NCBI RefSeq assembly: GCF_012070565.1
Contig: NZ_JAAQRO010000003.1
Span: 62,001 to 126,000 of the forward strand
DNA from: Anaerosporobacter faecicola
GTDB taxonomy: Bacteria > Bacillota > Clostridia > Lachnospirales > Lachnospiraceae
DNA length: 64,000 nt
Reading direction: 5' to 3'
The notes under the pieces: generated by a model
The model's database searches: none
The model's input: the letters and a program-made list of their open reading frames with translations, nothing else
Told to the model about the DNA's origin: nothing
Shown here: positions 19,126-27,723 of the stretch, one piece after another
Position numbering within the stretch: position 1 is the stretch's first letter
Layout of the letters: every line of letters begins with the position of its first letter
Translations under genes and position numbers: made by a program

Positions 19126-20922
19126 TTATAAATCCTCCCACGTGTAATGTAAAGGTAATATAATACTCACGGTTGTGCCTTGATCAGGGGCACTTTCAAT
19201 ATTAAGCCCATACTCTTTTCCATAACATAACTGTATTCGTTGATAAATGTTGTAGAGTCCGATACTGGAATTTCGTTTTCCTCTTGAGTGTATCTTGGTT
19301 AAGAGTTCACTAAGTTCTTCTTCAGAAAGACCATTTCCGTTGTCGGACACAGCTATAATCACGATGTCACGTTTGGTATCTGTTGACACATTAATATGGA
19401 TCTGTCCGTTTTCTTCAATCTCTTCTAATCCATGAATAATAGAGTTTTCAACAATTGGTTGGATTAAAAGGGATAGGATATAATAGTTACTTGTGCTAAA
19501 ATCAGGTTCCACAGTGATAGAGAAATTGATTCGATCTCCAAACCGTAGCTTCTGAATCGTGAGATAAATCTCTATATATTCTAATTCCGTACGAAGACTT
19601 ATGGTAGTACCTGTACTTTCTAGGTTGTGGCGCATATATTTTCCCAGAAGTTTAACTGCAGTTGCAACATCTCGGTCTTTGTTGGAAAGAGCTTTCATTC
19701 GAATGGTTTCCAATGTATTGTATAGAAAATGTGGATTGATTTGGCTAGATAACATTTCGAATTCCATCTTTTGTTGGTGGTTTTCTAAACGCTGTTTGCT
19801 GATCTTTCCTTCATAAATCTCTTTGTCCATTTCTTTTATACTTGTAATCATAGAAGTAAGATCCATGTAAACTTCACTTAATTCATCATTACCAGTAAGG
19901 CTATGTATGATGTTATAATCTCCTTTACTCACCTTATGCATTTCAGAACGTAAGGTATTGATACGATTGGAGAAGTGGTTGGTGTAAAAGATAACGATAA
20001 CCAAAGGGACAATGATACTAAAAAGCAAAGTACCAATACAGATGAGCATAATGGACCGCGTATCCTTTAATGCCTTGGTATCAATGGTTACTACGTATAA
20101 TTTATCCTGACTTTGGATTGGAACAAGGGTAGAGATTTCTAGTAGTGAGTCTTTTCCTTGGTATACAGCACTTCCAGAATACTTAAAGTACTTTGCATCA
20201 TAATCAATAGGAATAGCAAGGTTTTCATTAAGATTTTGGTTTCCAAAAAAGATGCAATCTTGATTAACGGCTAGAATGGTCTTTAGTGAGTTGTTGTTAA
20301 TTCTTGATTTAAGAAAATTGTTACTTACATTGATTACTAGTATTGCATAATCACCACGTTTGGTAACAGGTATACGGTAGGAAAAACTCAACTCATTCTG
20401 TTCGTTGCCTTTTGTATCTTTGATCGTCTGTGTATGCCACAGATAACGGGCGGTATTGGAGGATTCCTTAAACCAATCCTGTCGTTGGGTATCGGCGGTA
20501 ATTCGTTTAAAGTTCACATAATCGTGTATGGTTTCATTGGCAGTGTAAAGTGTAATGCTGGAAATCTCGGAATTCTTATTAATGTATTTCTTAAATTTGT
20601 TATAGTTACGTAGTGCGGCATCAGATTCTGCATCTGAGGTATAGGTTGTAGCTAAGATTTGTTGTAACTCCTGGTCAGCAAAAACTTCGTCTGCTATATT
20701 TTTTAGTGAAGTAGTCATATCTAGAATAATACTGCGAACACGGATATTGTCGGAGTTGATTTGGGCATAATGATGCTTGATCAATAAGGAATGGGTATTA
20801 AGAATCAAGTAGCAGCCTACAATAGTAACCGGGATTAAGATGCCCAGTAGATTTACGGTATACAACTGGCTTTTAATCTTCAAGTTGAATTTCTTTTTGT
20901 TAATCTTATGGAGTTGTGGCAC
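19126..20922 (-). CDS. YesM-type sensor histidine kinase
   Basis: 598 residues. TM1 is about 20-42, an extracellular dCache-like sensor region about 45-285, TM2 about 290-315, then HAMP, the His_kinase segment with phospho-acceptor His in LLSSQINPHFLYNTLETIRM (about residue 402) and an HATPase domain with VENSIIHGLE (N box) and the G-rich SDNGNGLSEEE and GIGLYNI-like SSIGLYNIYQRI. It is the sensor partner of the response regulator encoded immediately downstream. The ligand is unknown; extracellular oligosaccharides are typical. The 270-bp region upstream is shared with the divergent purK. Confidence 0.95.
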   Translation of the reverse strand: MPQLHKINKKKFNLKIKSQLYTVNLLGILIPVTIVGCYLILNTHSLLIKHHYAQINSDNIRVRSIILDMTTSLKNIADEVFADQELQQILATTYTSDAESDAALRNYNKFKKYINKNSEISSITLYTANETIHDYVNFKRITADTQRQDWFKESSNTARYLWHTQTIKDTKGNEQNELSFSYRIPVTKRGDYAILVINVSNNFLKSRINNNSLKTILAVNQDCIFFGNQNLNENLAIPIDYDAKYFKYSGSAVYQGKDSLLEISTLVPIQSQDKLYVVTIDTKALKDTRSIMLICIGTLLFSIIVPLVIVIFYTNHFSNRINTLRSEMHKVSKGDYNIIHSLTGNDELSEVYMDLTSMITSIKEMDKEIYEGKISKQRLENHQQKMEFEMLSSQINPHFLYNTLETIRMKALSNKDRDVATAVKLLGKYMRHNLESTGTTISLRTELEYIEIYLTIQKLRFGDRINFSITVEPDFSTSNYYILSLLIQPIVENSIIHGLEEIEENGQIHINVSTDTKRDIVIIAVSDNGNGLSEEELSELLTKIHSRGKRNSSIGLYNIYQRIQLCYGKEYGLNIESAPDQGTTVSIILPLHYTWEDL

Positions 20923-21191
20923 GGCGATTCTCCTTATTTTATGAATAATATGATCAATTGATTATGTAATTTTATCGTAATTATATACATAATTATTATA
21001 ATGGTAAGAGAATATTTTGTCAATTTTAGTGGAAAGGGTATAGGCGGATTCATCCATAACAGCAATTACCATAACCTTATAAATATCATAAGTATTTCTA
21101 AACTATGAGAGTGTCTAAAAGGATTGACTGGTTTTTCTACCAATAGTACAATAAGCACAGTAGGAAAATTAAGAAAGGCATAGGGATAACA

Positions 21192-22322
21192 ATGCATAAG
21201 ATAGGTATAATTGGTGGTGGACAGCTTGGGAAGATGATGATTCTTGATGCAAAACGGTTAGATTACTATTTTGTCATCTTGGACCCAACAAAAAACTGTC
21301 CCGCAGATAGTATTGCAGATGAACATATAGTTGCAGGATTTGATGATGTTGAAGCAATTAAACAATTAGCAGCTAAGGTTGATGTGGTAACCTATGAATT
21401 TGAACATATTAATGCCCAAGCGCTACAGATGTTGGAACAGCAGGGGCATAAGGTATATCCTTCTAGTGAAACTCTTCTTCATATTCAGAATAAGCTCGTT
21501 CAGAAGGATTGGTTAAGAAAACATGATATTCCTGTACCTGATTACGTAAAAGTAGGGAACATACAAGAGATTCTTGAAGCAGGAAAAACATATGGATATC
21601 CAATAATATTGAAAACCTGCACAGGCGGTTATGATGGAAAAGGAAATGCAGTAATACGACAAGAGTCTGACGTTCAAGAGGCGTTTGAAGCGTTAGGAGC
21701 AGGGAAATTACCATTAATGGTAGAAGAGTTTGTACCATTTGAAAAGGAAGTATCTATTCTTGTATGTAGAAGTGCAAATGGAGATATTCAGGTATTTCCA
21801 GTGGCAGAGAATGTCCATGTGAATAGCATCTTAGATGAAACGACAGTTCCTGCGGTTATTAGCGAGGACAGTACAAAAGAAGCAATGGATATTGCTAGAA
21901 AAACAGTACAAGTATTCGGTTGTTGTGGTATGCTTTGTATTGAATTGTTTGTAAAGAAAGATGGACATATTCTCGTGAATGAATTAGCTCCAAGACCACA
22001 TAATTCTGGACATTATACCATTGAGGGTTGCTATACATCCCAGTACGAAAATCACATTCGTGCAATTTTAGGACAACCATTGGGAGATTCTTCTTTGATC
22101 CGACCAACTGCCATGAAGAATATTATTGGTCAAAGTAATGGAGTTGCTAATGTACAAGGATTAGAAGAAGCATATGAGAGACCGGGTGTTAAGATTCATA
22201 TATATGGGAAAGAGAAAGTAGCAATTGGTCGTAAGATGGGGCACATAACGGCAACGGCACCAACCATAGAAGAAGCGTTAGAGTCGGTTCGATATGCTTA
22301 TAGTAAGCTTCGTTTGCTGTAA
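21192..22322 (+). CDS. purK: N5-carboxyaminoimidazole ribonucleotide synthase
   Basis: 376-residue ATP-grasp enzyme that carboxylates AIR to N5-CAIR in purine synthesis. The N-terminus IGIIGGGQLGKMMILDAKRL is the family signature; ATP-grasp residues appear in YGYPIILKTCTGGYDGKGN, LMVEEFVPFEKEVS and VNELAPRPHNSGHYTIEGC. Usual length (about 370-380). AAGAAAGGCATAGGGA precedes the ATG. It forms an operon with purE, 85 bp downstream. The leader contains a TCTACC-bearing stretch that does not match a purine riboswitch. Confidence 0.96.
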   Translation: MHKIGIIGGGQLGKMMILDAKRLDYYFVILDPTKNCPADSIADEHIVAGFDDVEAIKQLAAKVDVVTYEFEHINAQALQMLEQQGHKVYPSSETLLHIQNKLVQKDWLRKHDIPVPDYVKVGNIQEILEAGKTYGYPIILKTCTGGYDGKGNAVIRQESDVQEAFEALGAGKLPLMVEEFVPFEKEVSILVCRSANGDIQVFPVAENVHVNSILDETTVPAVISEDSTKEAMDIARKTVQVFGCCGMLCIELFVKKDGHILVNELAPRPHNSGHYTIEGCYTSQYENHIRAILGQPLGDSSLIRPTAMKNIIGQSNGVANVQGLEEAYERPGVKIHIYGKEKVAIGRKMGHITATAPTIEEALESVRYAYSKLRLL

Positions 22323-22407
22323 ATGTTTTTACAAGTTCAAAAGCTCGCACATGAACTTTTAAACCATATATCATAAGTTTAACAGAATGAAAGAAAAGAG
22401 GTGCCAT

Positions 22408-22917
22408 ATGGCCAAAATCGGTATAATTATGGGGAGTGATTCAGATCTTCCAGTAATGAGTAAAGCAGCAGAAATCTTAGATGAATTAAAGGTACCATAT
22501 GAATTGACGATTGTGTCTGCTCATCGTACTCCAGATCGATTATATGAGTATGCAAAAACAGCAGAAGAACGTGGATTAGAAGTTATTATTGCAGGAGCTG
22601 GCGGAGCAGCACATCTACCAGGAATGACTGCAGCGATGACGGTACTTCCTGTAATTGGAGTTCCCGTACAGACCAAAGCTTTAGGAGGTGTAGACAGTTT
22701 GTATTCCATCTGTCAGATGCCACCAGGAATTCCAGTAGCAACAGTAGCAATTAATGGTGCATTAAATGCTGGACTATTAGCAGCCAAGATTCTCGCTACA
22801 ACAGATCTTTCATTGCGCGAACGTTTGAAGACATATGCAGAAGGACTTAATGATACAGTTCTAGATAAAGCGGAACGATTGGAAACCATTAAGTATCAGG
22901 CTTATTTACAGAAATAA
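22408..22917 (+). CDS. purE: N5-carboxyaminoimidazole ribonucleotide mutase
   Basis: 169-residue class I PurE converting N5-CAIR to CAIR. It shows [14 protein letters not shown] at the N-terminus, the [13 protein letters not shown] active-site loop with the catalytic His, and [20 protein letters not shown]. The ATG at 22408 is chosen because AAGAGGTG lies just upstream and the protein then begins at the conserved strand; an in-frame ATG at 22387 would add seven residues. The operon ends at the terminator at 22973. Confidence 0.97.
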   Translation: MAKIGIIMGSDSDLPVMSKAAEILDELKVPYELTIVSAHRTPDRLYEYAKTAEERGLEVIIAGAGGAAHLPGMTAAMTVLPVIGVPVQTKALGGVDSLYSICQMPPGIPVATVAINGALNAGLLAAKILATTDLSLRERLKTYAEGLNDTVLDKAERLETIKYQAYLQK

Positions 22918-22972
22918 TAACGGTACAGAGTTACCGCTAAGTGTTACCTCGATAGGCTCTAAACAGTTGCTT

Positions 22973-23022
22973 GAAAACAATTTTCATGAGATTAAAAGAA
23001 ATTCATGAAAATTGTTTTTTTT
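22973..23022 (+). terminator. Terminator of purKE
   Basis: AAAACAATTTTCATGA pairs with TTCATGAAAATTGTTTT, followed by a T-run. It is the third copy of the same stem sequence in the window. It separates purE from the convergent FokI-like gene. Confidence 0.88.
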
Positions 23023-23114
23023 ATTGGAAAACTTTTTGTATTCTTAAATCATGAATCGAATTTGATCTATATGAGTGAATATTTTTTAGAATTATTGCAG
23101 AAGAAATAGAATAA

Positions 23115-24296
23115 TTATGCATTAATCGGGATGGTGAAATTACAGATATTATCTTGTAATATTAGATGACCATCCTGATTTTTTATCAAAAAACCACAAC
23201 AGGTTAATTCTTTTAAGTAATATTTCAATTCTTCTTCAGAGAGTATGTAAGAAAAGCGTGCAAGGATTTTTGAAAGGTCATCATAAGTCAGAGGTTCTGG
23301 ACTTTTCTGTAACGCTTTTAGTAAGATGGACATCGCATTTCGCTTGCGAATCTTATGTTTTTTAACTCCACGAGTTGCAAACATTTCCCAACAAACATTT
23401 TTTTGTTCTGGTTGATTCCACTGTCTATATGCGAGTTCTGTCCCTTTTGGAGTTAGTATGTATGCATGTGAGATGTATTCGGTATAATCATTCCCATGAA
23501 AGGTAAAATATTTGTTCCGTTTATAGACCAAATGTAGATTCATGAGCCAAGTACATAGGATACGGGCATATTTATCATTAGTACTTTCTCGATTTCGTCT
23601 GATGTTATTTTTCATATGAGGCTCCGCGTGTGCCAACAAATCCAAGACTTCCTCTTGATCAAGAGAAGAAAAACTGGCTTCTCCAACTAATCCAAGTTCT
23701 TTTGCAATTTCATATTTGGTAAGATGTTCATGTTCCTGTAATAGAAAAAGAATACGAGAAATTGGAGGATAAGAAATAATTCCTGTCATTATGGAATTAT
23801 ACTCCTGAGAAGACTGAGGACTGCTTTCTGCAAAACGTATTCCAGCATCTGTAATGGATAAGGTGTCAGTATCATAATGGTATCTGAGATATCCAAGGGA
23901 TACGGCCCAACGTAAAAAACTATCAGAGGTCCAATTGTCAAGATAATTAATCTTGTTTCGCCCATTTAGTGCTGCTTGTATGATACTGTTACATTTTGCT
24001 TGTGAACGAATGGAGGAACCAGTACCCACTAAATCGGTATATTTATACATTGAGCAGGAACTAGATAGAAGATCGAGTAACCGATTCTGTTCACATTGGT
24101 CTGTAATCGCGCACGGAATTTTTTTGGTAATCAATTCTTTGTAAAAGTAACTATCTTCGATAAAGATATTAAGTAGTTGCTTTAACTTGTTGAAATCAGT
24201 TGGATTCTGTATCCAGCCAAAGGAACGAAGTTTAAAACTGTCATAATAAGAAAAATCATGTTGAATATCAGAAATTGTTGATGATAAAGTGTTCAT
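23115..24296 (-). CDS. Stand-alone FokI-type DNA-recognition protein lacking the nuclease domain
   Basis: 393 residues, collinear with the DNA-recognition region (roughly the first 385 residues) of the type IIS restriction enzyme FokI. Matching blocks, compared from memory, are RSFGWIQNP (24-32), LVGTGSSIRS (89-98), YLDNWTSDSFLRWA (118-131), ISYPP (174-178), HLTKYEIAKELGLVGE (191-206), NDKYARIL (240-247), EYISHAYILTPKG (273-285) and WEMFATR (303-309). The protein stops at FTIPINA, exactly where FokI reads FVIPNRG before its linker and PD-(D/E)XK cleavage domain. Only about 200 bp separates the stop from purE, so a 195-residue nuclease domain cannot fit downstream. No methyltransferase is encoded nearby. 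FokI D1-D3 are winged-helix-like modules; alone they could act as a DNA-binding regulator or as a relic. The frame is intact. A structured repeat lies directly upstream. Confidence 0.9.
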   Translation of the reverse strand: MNTLSSTISDIQHDFSYYDSFKLRSFGWIQNPTDFNKLKQLLNIFIEDSYFYKELITKKIPCAITDQCEQNRLLDLLSSSCSMYKYTDLVGTGSSIRSQAKCNSIIQAALNGRNKINYLDNWTSDSFLRWAVSLGYLRYHYDTDTLSITDAGIRFAESSPQSSQEYNSIMTGIISYPPISRILFLLQEHEHLTKYEIAKELGLVGEASFSSLDQEEVLDLLAHAEPHMKNNIRRNRESTNDKYARILCTWLMNLHLVYKRNKYFTFHGNDYTEYISHAYILTPKGTELAYRQWNQPEQKNVCWEMFATRGVKKHKIRKRNAMSILLKALQKSPEPLTYDDLSKILARFSYILSEEELKYYLKELTCCGFLIKNQDGHLILQDNICNFTIPINA

Positions 24297-24312
24297 AATA
24301 CCCCTCTTTATA

Positions 24313-24409
24313 TAAACATAATGATTAGAGCGTCAGAAAGAATCTTTGCCGCTCTACGTAATGAAATGTACTATACGCATTGAGAAGTGCTATATATAGT
24401 ACGAAAACA
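24313..24409 (-). repeat. Two-hairpin element R1, copy b, in the leader of the FokI-like gene
   Basis: On the minus strand this reads hairpin 1 (GTACTATA ... TATAGTAC) followed by hairpin 2 (AGAGCG-GCAAAGATTCTTTCTGA-CGCTCT), then TAATCATTATG. It ends 17 nt before the start of the FokI-like gene. It is homologous to 47222-47310 and 63361-63446, with compensatory changes in the stems. Confidence 0.8.
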
Positions 24410-24780
24410 TACGAATTTTATATGGTAATTTTATACTAAGCTAGTGTAACATAGTTATTCTTTCTTTTAAAGGGAAAAAAGCAAAAAATTAATAATATTG
24501 TAAGAATAAGCATAAATAAAGGTCATTAATGGGAATAGTTTTTGTCGAAAAAGGCAGAAAAAGTAGCGAGTAAGCATAAATACCTAGATGATGGGAACAA
24601 CTAGTAAAAATATACTATTTGTCAGAATATGTATTGCATTATCAAAATTTATGTTGTATAAAATGTATAGATGTTATTTTTTAGATGTATACGTCACAAA
24701 AAAGAAAATAACGCCAAATTTTATAAAACTGAGGATGATTTTTACTGCTTAACTAATACATAAAGACAGTGGAGAGTGCG
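24410..24780. promoter_or_regulatory. Promoter region of the type IV pilus operon
   Basis: A/T-rich, non-coding. The best promoter is TTGCAT (24634-24639) and TATAAA (24657-24662) with a 17-bp spacer, about 118 bp before the pilB start. I looked for a c-di-GMP riboswitch in the leader, as precedes some clostridial pilus operons, and found no match. Nothing else stands out. Confidence 0.45.
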
Positions 24781-26481
24781 ATGGAGAAAATTGATAGAAC
24801 GAAAAAACGACTTGGTGATCTACTTGTATTGGATCAAGCAATAACAGAGGAACAGTTAAAGAGTGCACTACAGGAACAGAAAAATCTAGGAGGAAAGATA
24901 GGAGAAGTTCTTATTGATCTTGGCTATACAACAGACCGTGATATTGCCAGAGCATTACATCGACAATTGGGACTTGAGATCGTAACCTTATCCGATGTGG
25001 AGATCGATGAGAAGATTATCAACTTAGTTGATGAATCCCTCCTTCGTAAGTATAGTGTTATCCCTTTTGATTTTAGTAAGAGTAGTGGAAACATTTTACG
25101 GCTAGCCATGGTTGATCCAATGAATTTTACTGCAATTGATGACATATCTATTGTCTCAAACTGCCAAATTGAGCCAGTAGTATCAACATTACGGGAGATT
25201 TCATTAGCAATCGACAAGTACTATGGAAACAAAGAAACATTAGCCGTTGTAAAGAAATACACAGAAGAGAAAAAAACTGTTTTTGAAGAAAAAGAACTAA
25301 CTGAAAACAGTGATATATTAAATTCCCCAATTGTTGTATTAGCAAATTCAATCATTGAACAAGCTGTTCGTCAAAGAGCGAGTGATATTCATATTGAGGC
25401 GTTGGAAAGAAAAATTCGAGTGCGTTATCGAATTGATGGAGTTCTAAAAGAAGTTATGAGTTTCCAGGTTAATATGCTTTCTGCTTTGATCACACGTATT
25501 AAGATCATGAGCAATATGGATATATCAGAAAAAAGAAAACCGCAAGATGGCAGAATATCGAAGGTAGTTGATCGACAAGAATTTGATATTCGTGTATCTG
25601 CATTACCTACTGTATTTGGTGAGAAGATCGTTATGCGTTTGACACCAAAACAGGGGGTAGCGAAAGATAAAAGAGAACTGGGATTTACAGGAAAAGAAGT
25701 AAAGCAATTTGATAAGATGCTTTCACATACCCATGGAATAATCCTTGTTACAGGTCCAACAGGAAGTGGTAAATCCACAACATTATGTTCTGCTTTAACA
25801 GAGCTGAATCGAGAAGAAGTAAATATTGTTACAGTAGAAGATCCGGTTGAAGCAAATCTGGACGGAGTCAATCAGGTTAATGTCAATGTTAAAGCAGGAT
25901 TAACATTCGCCTCAGCATTACGTTCCATCTTGAGACAGGATCCAGATATCATCATGATCGGTGAAATTCGAGATAGTGAGACTGCACAGATTGCCGTTAA
26001 AGCATCTATCACAGGGCATTTGGTTGTAAGTACGTTGCATACCAACAATGCAGCCAGTAGTATTACAAGATTGGTAGACATGGGAGTAGAGAGTTATTTA
26101 ATTGCAGATTCTGTAGTTGGTGTAATCGCACAAAGACTGGTTCGAAGATTGTGCACTCAATGTAGAATTCCTTATGAAGCGAGTGCAGAGGAAAAGAAAT
26201 TATTACATTATGACAAGGAGGAGAAGTTAACACTTTATCGTCCATGTGGTTGCCAACATTGTAGTGAAACCGGTTATCGTGGAAGAATCGGTATCTATGA
26301 GATTATGAATATATCATCAGAGTTAAAAGAAATCATTGTTGAGAATAAGAGTTCAGAAGAGATTGAACAATGTGCACTGGATCATGGAATGGATACGTTA
26401 TATATAAGTGCAACAAGAAAGGTAATTGATGGAATTACCTCCATTGAAGAAATGAAGAGAGTAATTTATGAAGATGATTAA
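24781..26481 (+). CDS. pilB: Type IV pilus extension ATPase PilB
   Basis: 566-residue GspE/PilB secretion ATPase that powers pilus polymerisation at the inner face of the membrane. An N-terminal GSPII_E domain (about 1-140) precedes the ATPase core with Walker A GPTGSGKSTT, the Asp box NIVTVEDPVEANLDGVNQV, Walker B (ILRQDPDIIMIGEIRD) and the His box (STLHTNNAASSITRL). A tetra-cysteine zinc motif follows (CTQC ... CGCQHC). The ATG at 24781 follows GGAG at 24771-24774; a GTG at 24769 has no ribosome binding site. First gene of the pilus operon. Confidence 0.95.
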   Translation: MEKIDRTKKRLGDLLVLDQAITEEQLKSALQEQKNLGGKIGEVLIDLGYTTDRDIARALHRQLGLEIVTLSDVEIDEKIINLVDESLLRKYSVIPFDFSKSSGNILRLAMVDPMNFTAIDDISIVSNCQIEPVVSTLREISLAIDKYYGNKETLAVVKKYTEEKKTVFEEKELTENSDILNSPIVVLANSIIEQAVRQRASDIHIEALERKIRVRYRIDGVLKEVMSFQVNMLSALITRIKIMSNMDISEKRKPQDGRISKVVDRQEFDIRVSALPTVFGEKIVMRLTPKQGVAKDKRELGFTGKEVKQFDKMLSHTHGIILVTGPTGSGKSTTLCSALTELNREEVNIVTVEDPVEANLDGVNQVNVNVKAGLTFASALRSILRQDPDIIMIGEIRDSETAQIAVKASITGHLVVSTLHTNNAASSITRLVDMGVESYLIADSVVGVIAQRLVRRLCTQCRIPYEASAEEKKLLHYDKEEKLTLYRPCGCQHCSETGYRGRIGIYEIMNISSELKEIIVENKSSEEIEQCALDHGMDTLYISATRKVIDGITSIEEMKRVIYEDD

Positions 26482-26637
26482 GGAATGAATACTAGTAAGG
26501 TTGATAATAGAGAAAAGTTAAGATAAAAGAAAAAAGATCAGCAGATGGTAAGAAAATAAAAAAACAGTTCGTATAGTACAGGAAGAAAAGGGTCATATCA
26601 AATCATAGACTTATAGAACGAACGGGAGGTAAAAATA

Positions 26638-27693
26638 GTGTTTTTAATACAAGATATGTTAAAAATCGCTGTTGAAATGAGAGCATCGGATCTTCATATA
26701 GCGGCAGGAATTCCACCAAAGTGTAGGGTGAATGGAAGTTTAATCAGCATTACGAATGGGGTATTATCACCAGAAACAACGGAGATGTTGGTTATGAATA
26801 TATTAACAGATTCACAGAAGGAAGAACTTGAAAAATTGGGGGAAATCGATTGTTCGTACTCCGTTAATGGTCTTGGACGTTTTCGTGTAAATGCTTTCAG
26901 ACAAAAAGGTACATATGGAGTAGCAATTCGTTTGATCAATAACAAGATTCCAATGCCAGAAGAACTTGGACTATCCAAATTCATTGTTGATGTTACGGAA
27001 AAAAAATCAGGTTTGGTTCTTGTTACAGGACCTACAGGAAGTGGTAAATCAACCACATTAGCAGCACTGATCAATGAGATCAATACCAATAGTAATCGTC
27101 ACATTATCACATTGGAGGATCCAATTGAGTATTTGCATGAACATAACAAATCCATTATCAATCAGAGAGAGATTGGTAGTGATACGATGAGTTATGCAGC
27201 TGCTTTACGTGCTGCATTACGACAAGATCCAGATGTAATACTTGTTGGTGAGATGAGAGATTTTGATACAATCTCAATTGCAATTACAGCAGCTGAAACC
27301 GGTCACTTGGTTTTCTCAACTTTGCATACAATAGGAGCAGTAAGTACCATCGACCGTATCATAGATGTATTTCCACCACATCAACAACAACAGATTCGTG
27401 TTCAGTTATCAGGCGTTCTACGTTGTGTGGTATCACAGCAATTAATACCAAAGAAAGATAAGAGTGGTCGAGTTGCAGCATTTGAAGTAATGTTTAATAG
27501 TATTGCCATTCAGAATCTCATTCGTGAAGGAAAAGGAAACCAGATCGCCACGATCATGCAGACTTCTAGACGAGATGGCATGGTATTAATGGATGATTTT
27601 CTGTTAGAGCTGTATAACAGACAGCTGATTGATATGAAATATGCATTGGCATATGCTCAAGATCCTACAGTATTGGCTAAGAAAATGGTGTAG
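26638..27693 (+). CDS. pilT: Type IV pilus retraction ATPase PilT
   Basis: 351-residue PilT-type ATPase that depolymerises pili and drives twitching. Features: RASDLHIAAGIPPKCRVNG at the N-terminus, Walker A GPTGSGKSTT, Asp box HIITLEDPIEYLHEHNKS, Walker B LRQDPDVILVGEMRD and His box FSTLHTIGAVSTIDRIIDVF. The PilT-type AIRNLIREGK motif appears as AIQNLIREGKGNQI. The start is GTG at 26638 with GGGAGGT at 26624-26630. A gap of about 155 bp separates it from pilB with no clear terminator. Confidence 0.95.
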   Translation: MFLIQDMLKIAVEMRASDLHIAAGIPPKCRVNGSLISITNGVLSPETTEMLVMNILTDSQKEELEKLGEIDCSYSVNGLGRFRVNAFRQKGTYGVAIRLINNKIPMPEELGLSKFIVDVTEKKSGLVLVTGPTGSGKSTTLAALINEINTNSNRHIITLEDPIEYLHEHNKSIINQREIGSDTMSYAAALRAALRQDPDVILVGEMRDFDTISIAITAAETGHLVFSTLHTIGAVSTIDRIIDVFPPHQQQQIRVQLSGVLRCVVSQQLIPKKDKSGRVAAFEVMFNSIAIQNLIREGKGNQIATIMQTSRRDGMVLMDDFLLELYNRQLIDMKYALAYAQDPTVLAKKMV

Positions 27694-27723
27694 TCAGGAT
27701 AGGAGAATGAAAGGAGATAGAAC

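Noticed and set aside
21050-21191. Possible purine riboswitch before purK, suggested by a TCTACC sequence
   Set aside because: The conserved core spacing and the flanking P1 helix of the purine aptamer are not present; the TCTACC sits in a simple TGG/CCA hairpin.
22918-23114. Remnant of a FokI nuclease domain downstream of the FokI-like gene
   Set aside because: I read the minus strand in this 200-bp gap; it holds the purKE terminator and A/T-rich spacer, with no PD-(D/E)XK-like residues, and is too short for the domain.
24410-24780. Possible c-di-GMP riboswitch in the pilus operon leader
   Set aside because: I looked for the GEMM-I core (GGCAAACC and GACGCAAAGCC type blocks) and for the type II core and saw neither.
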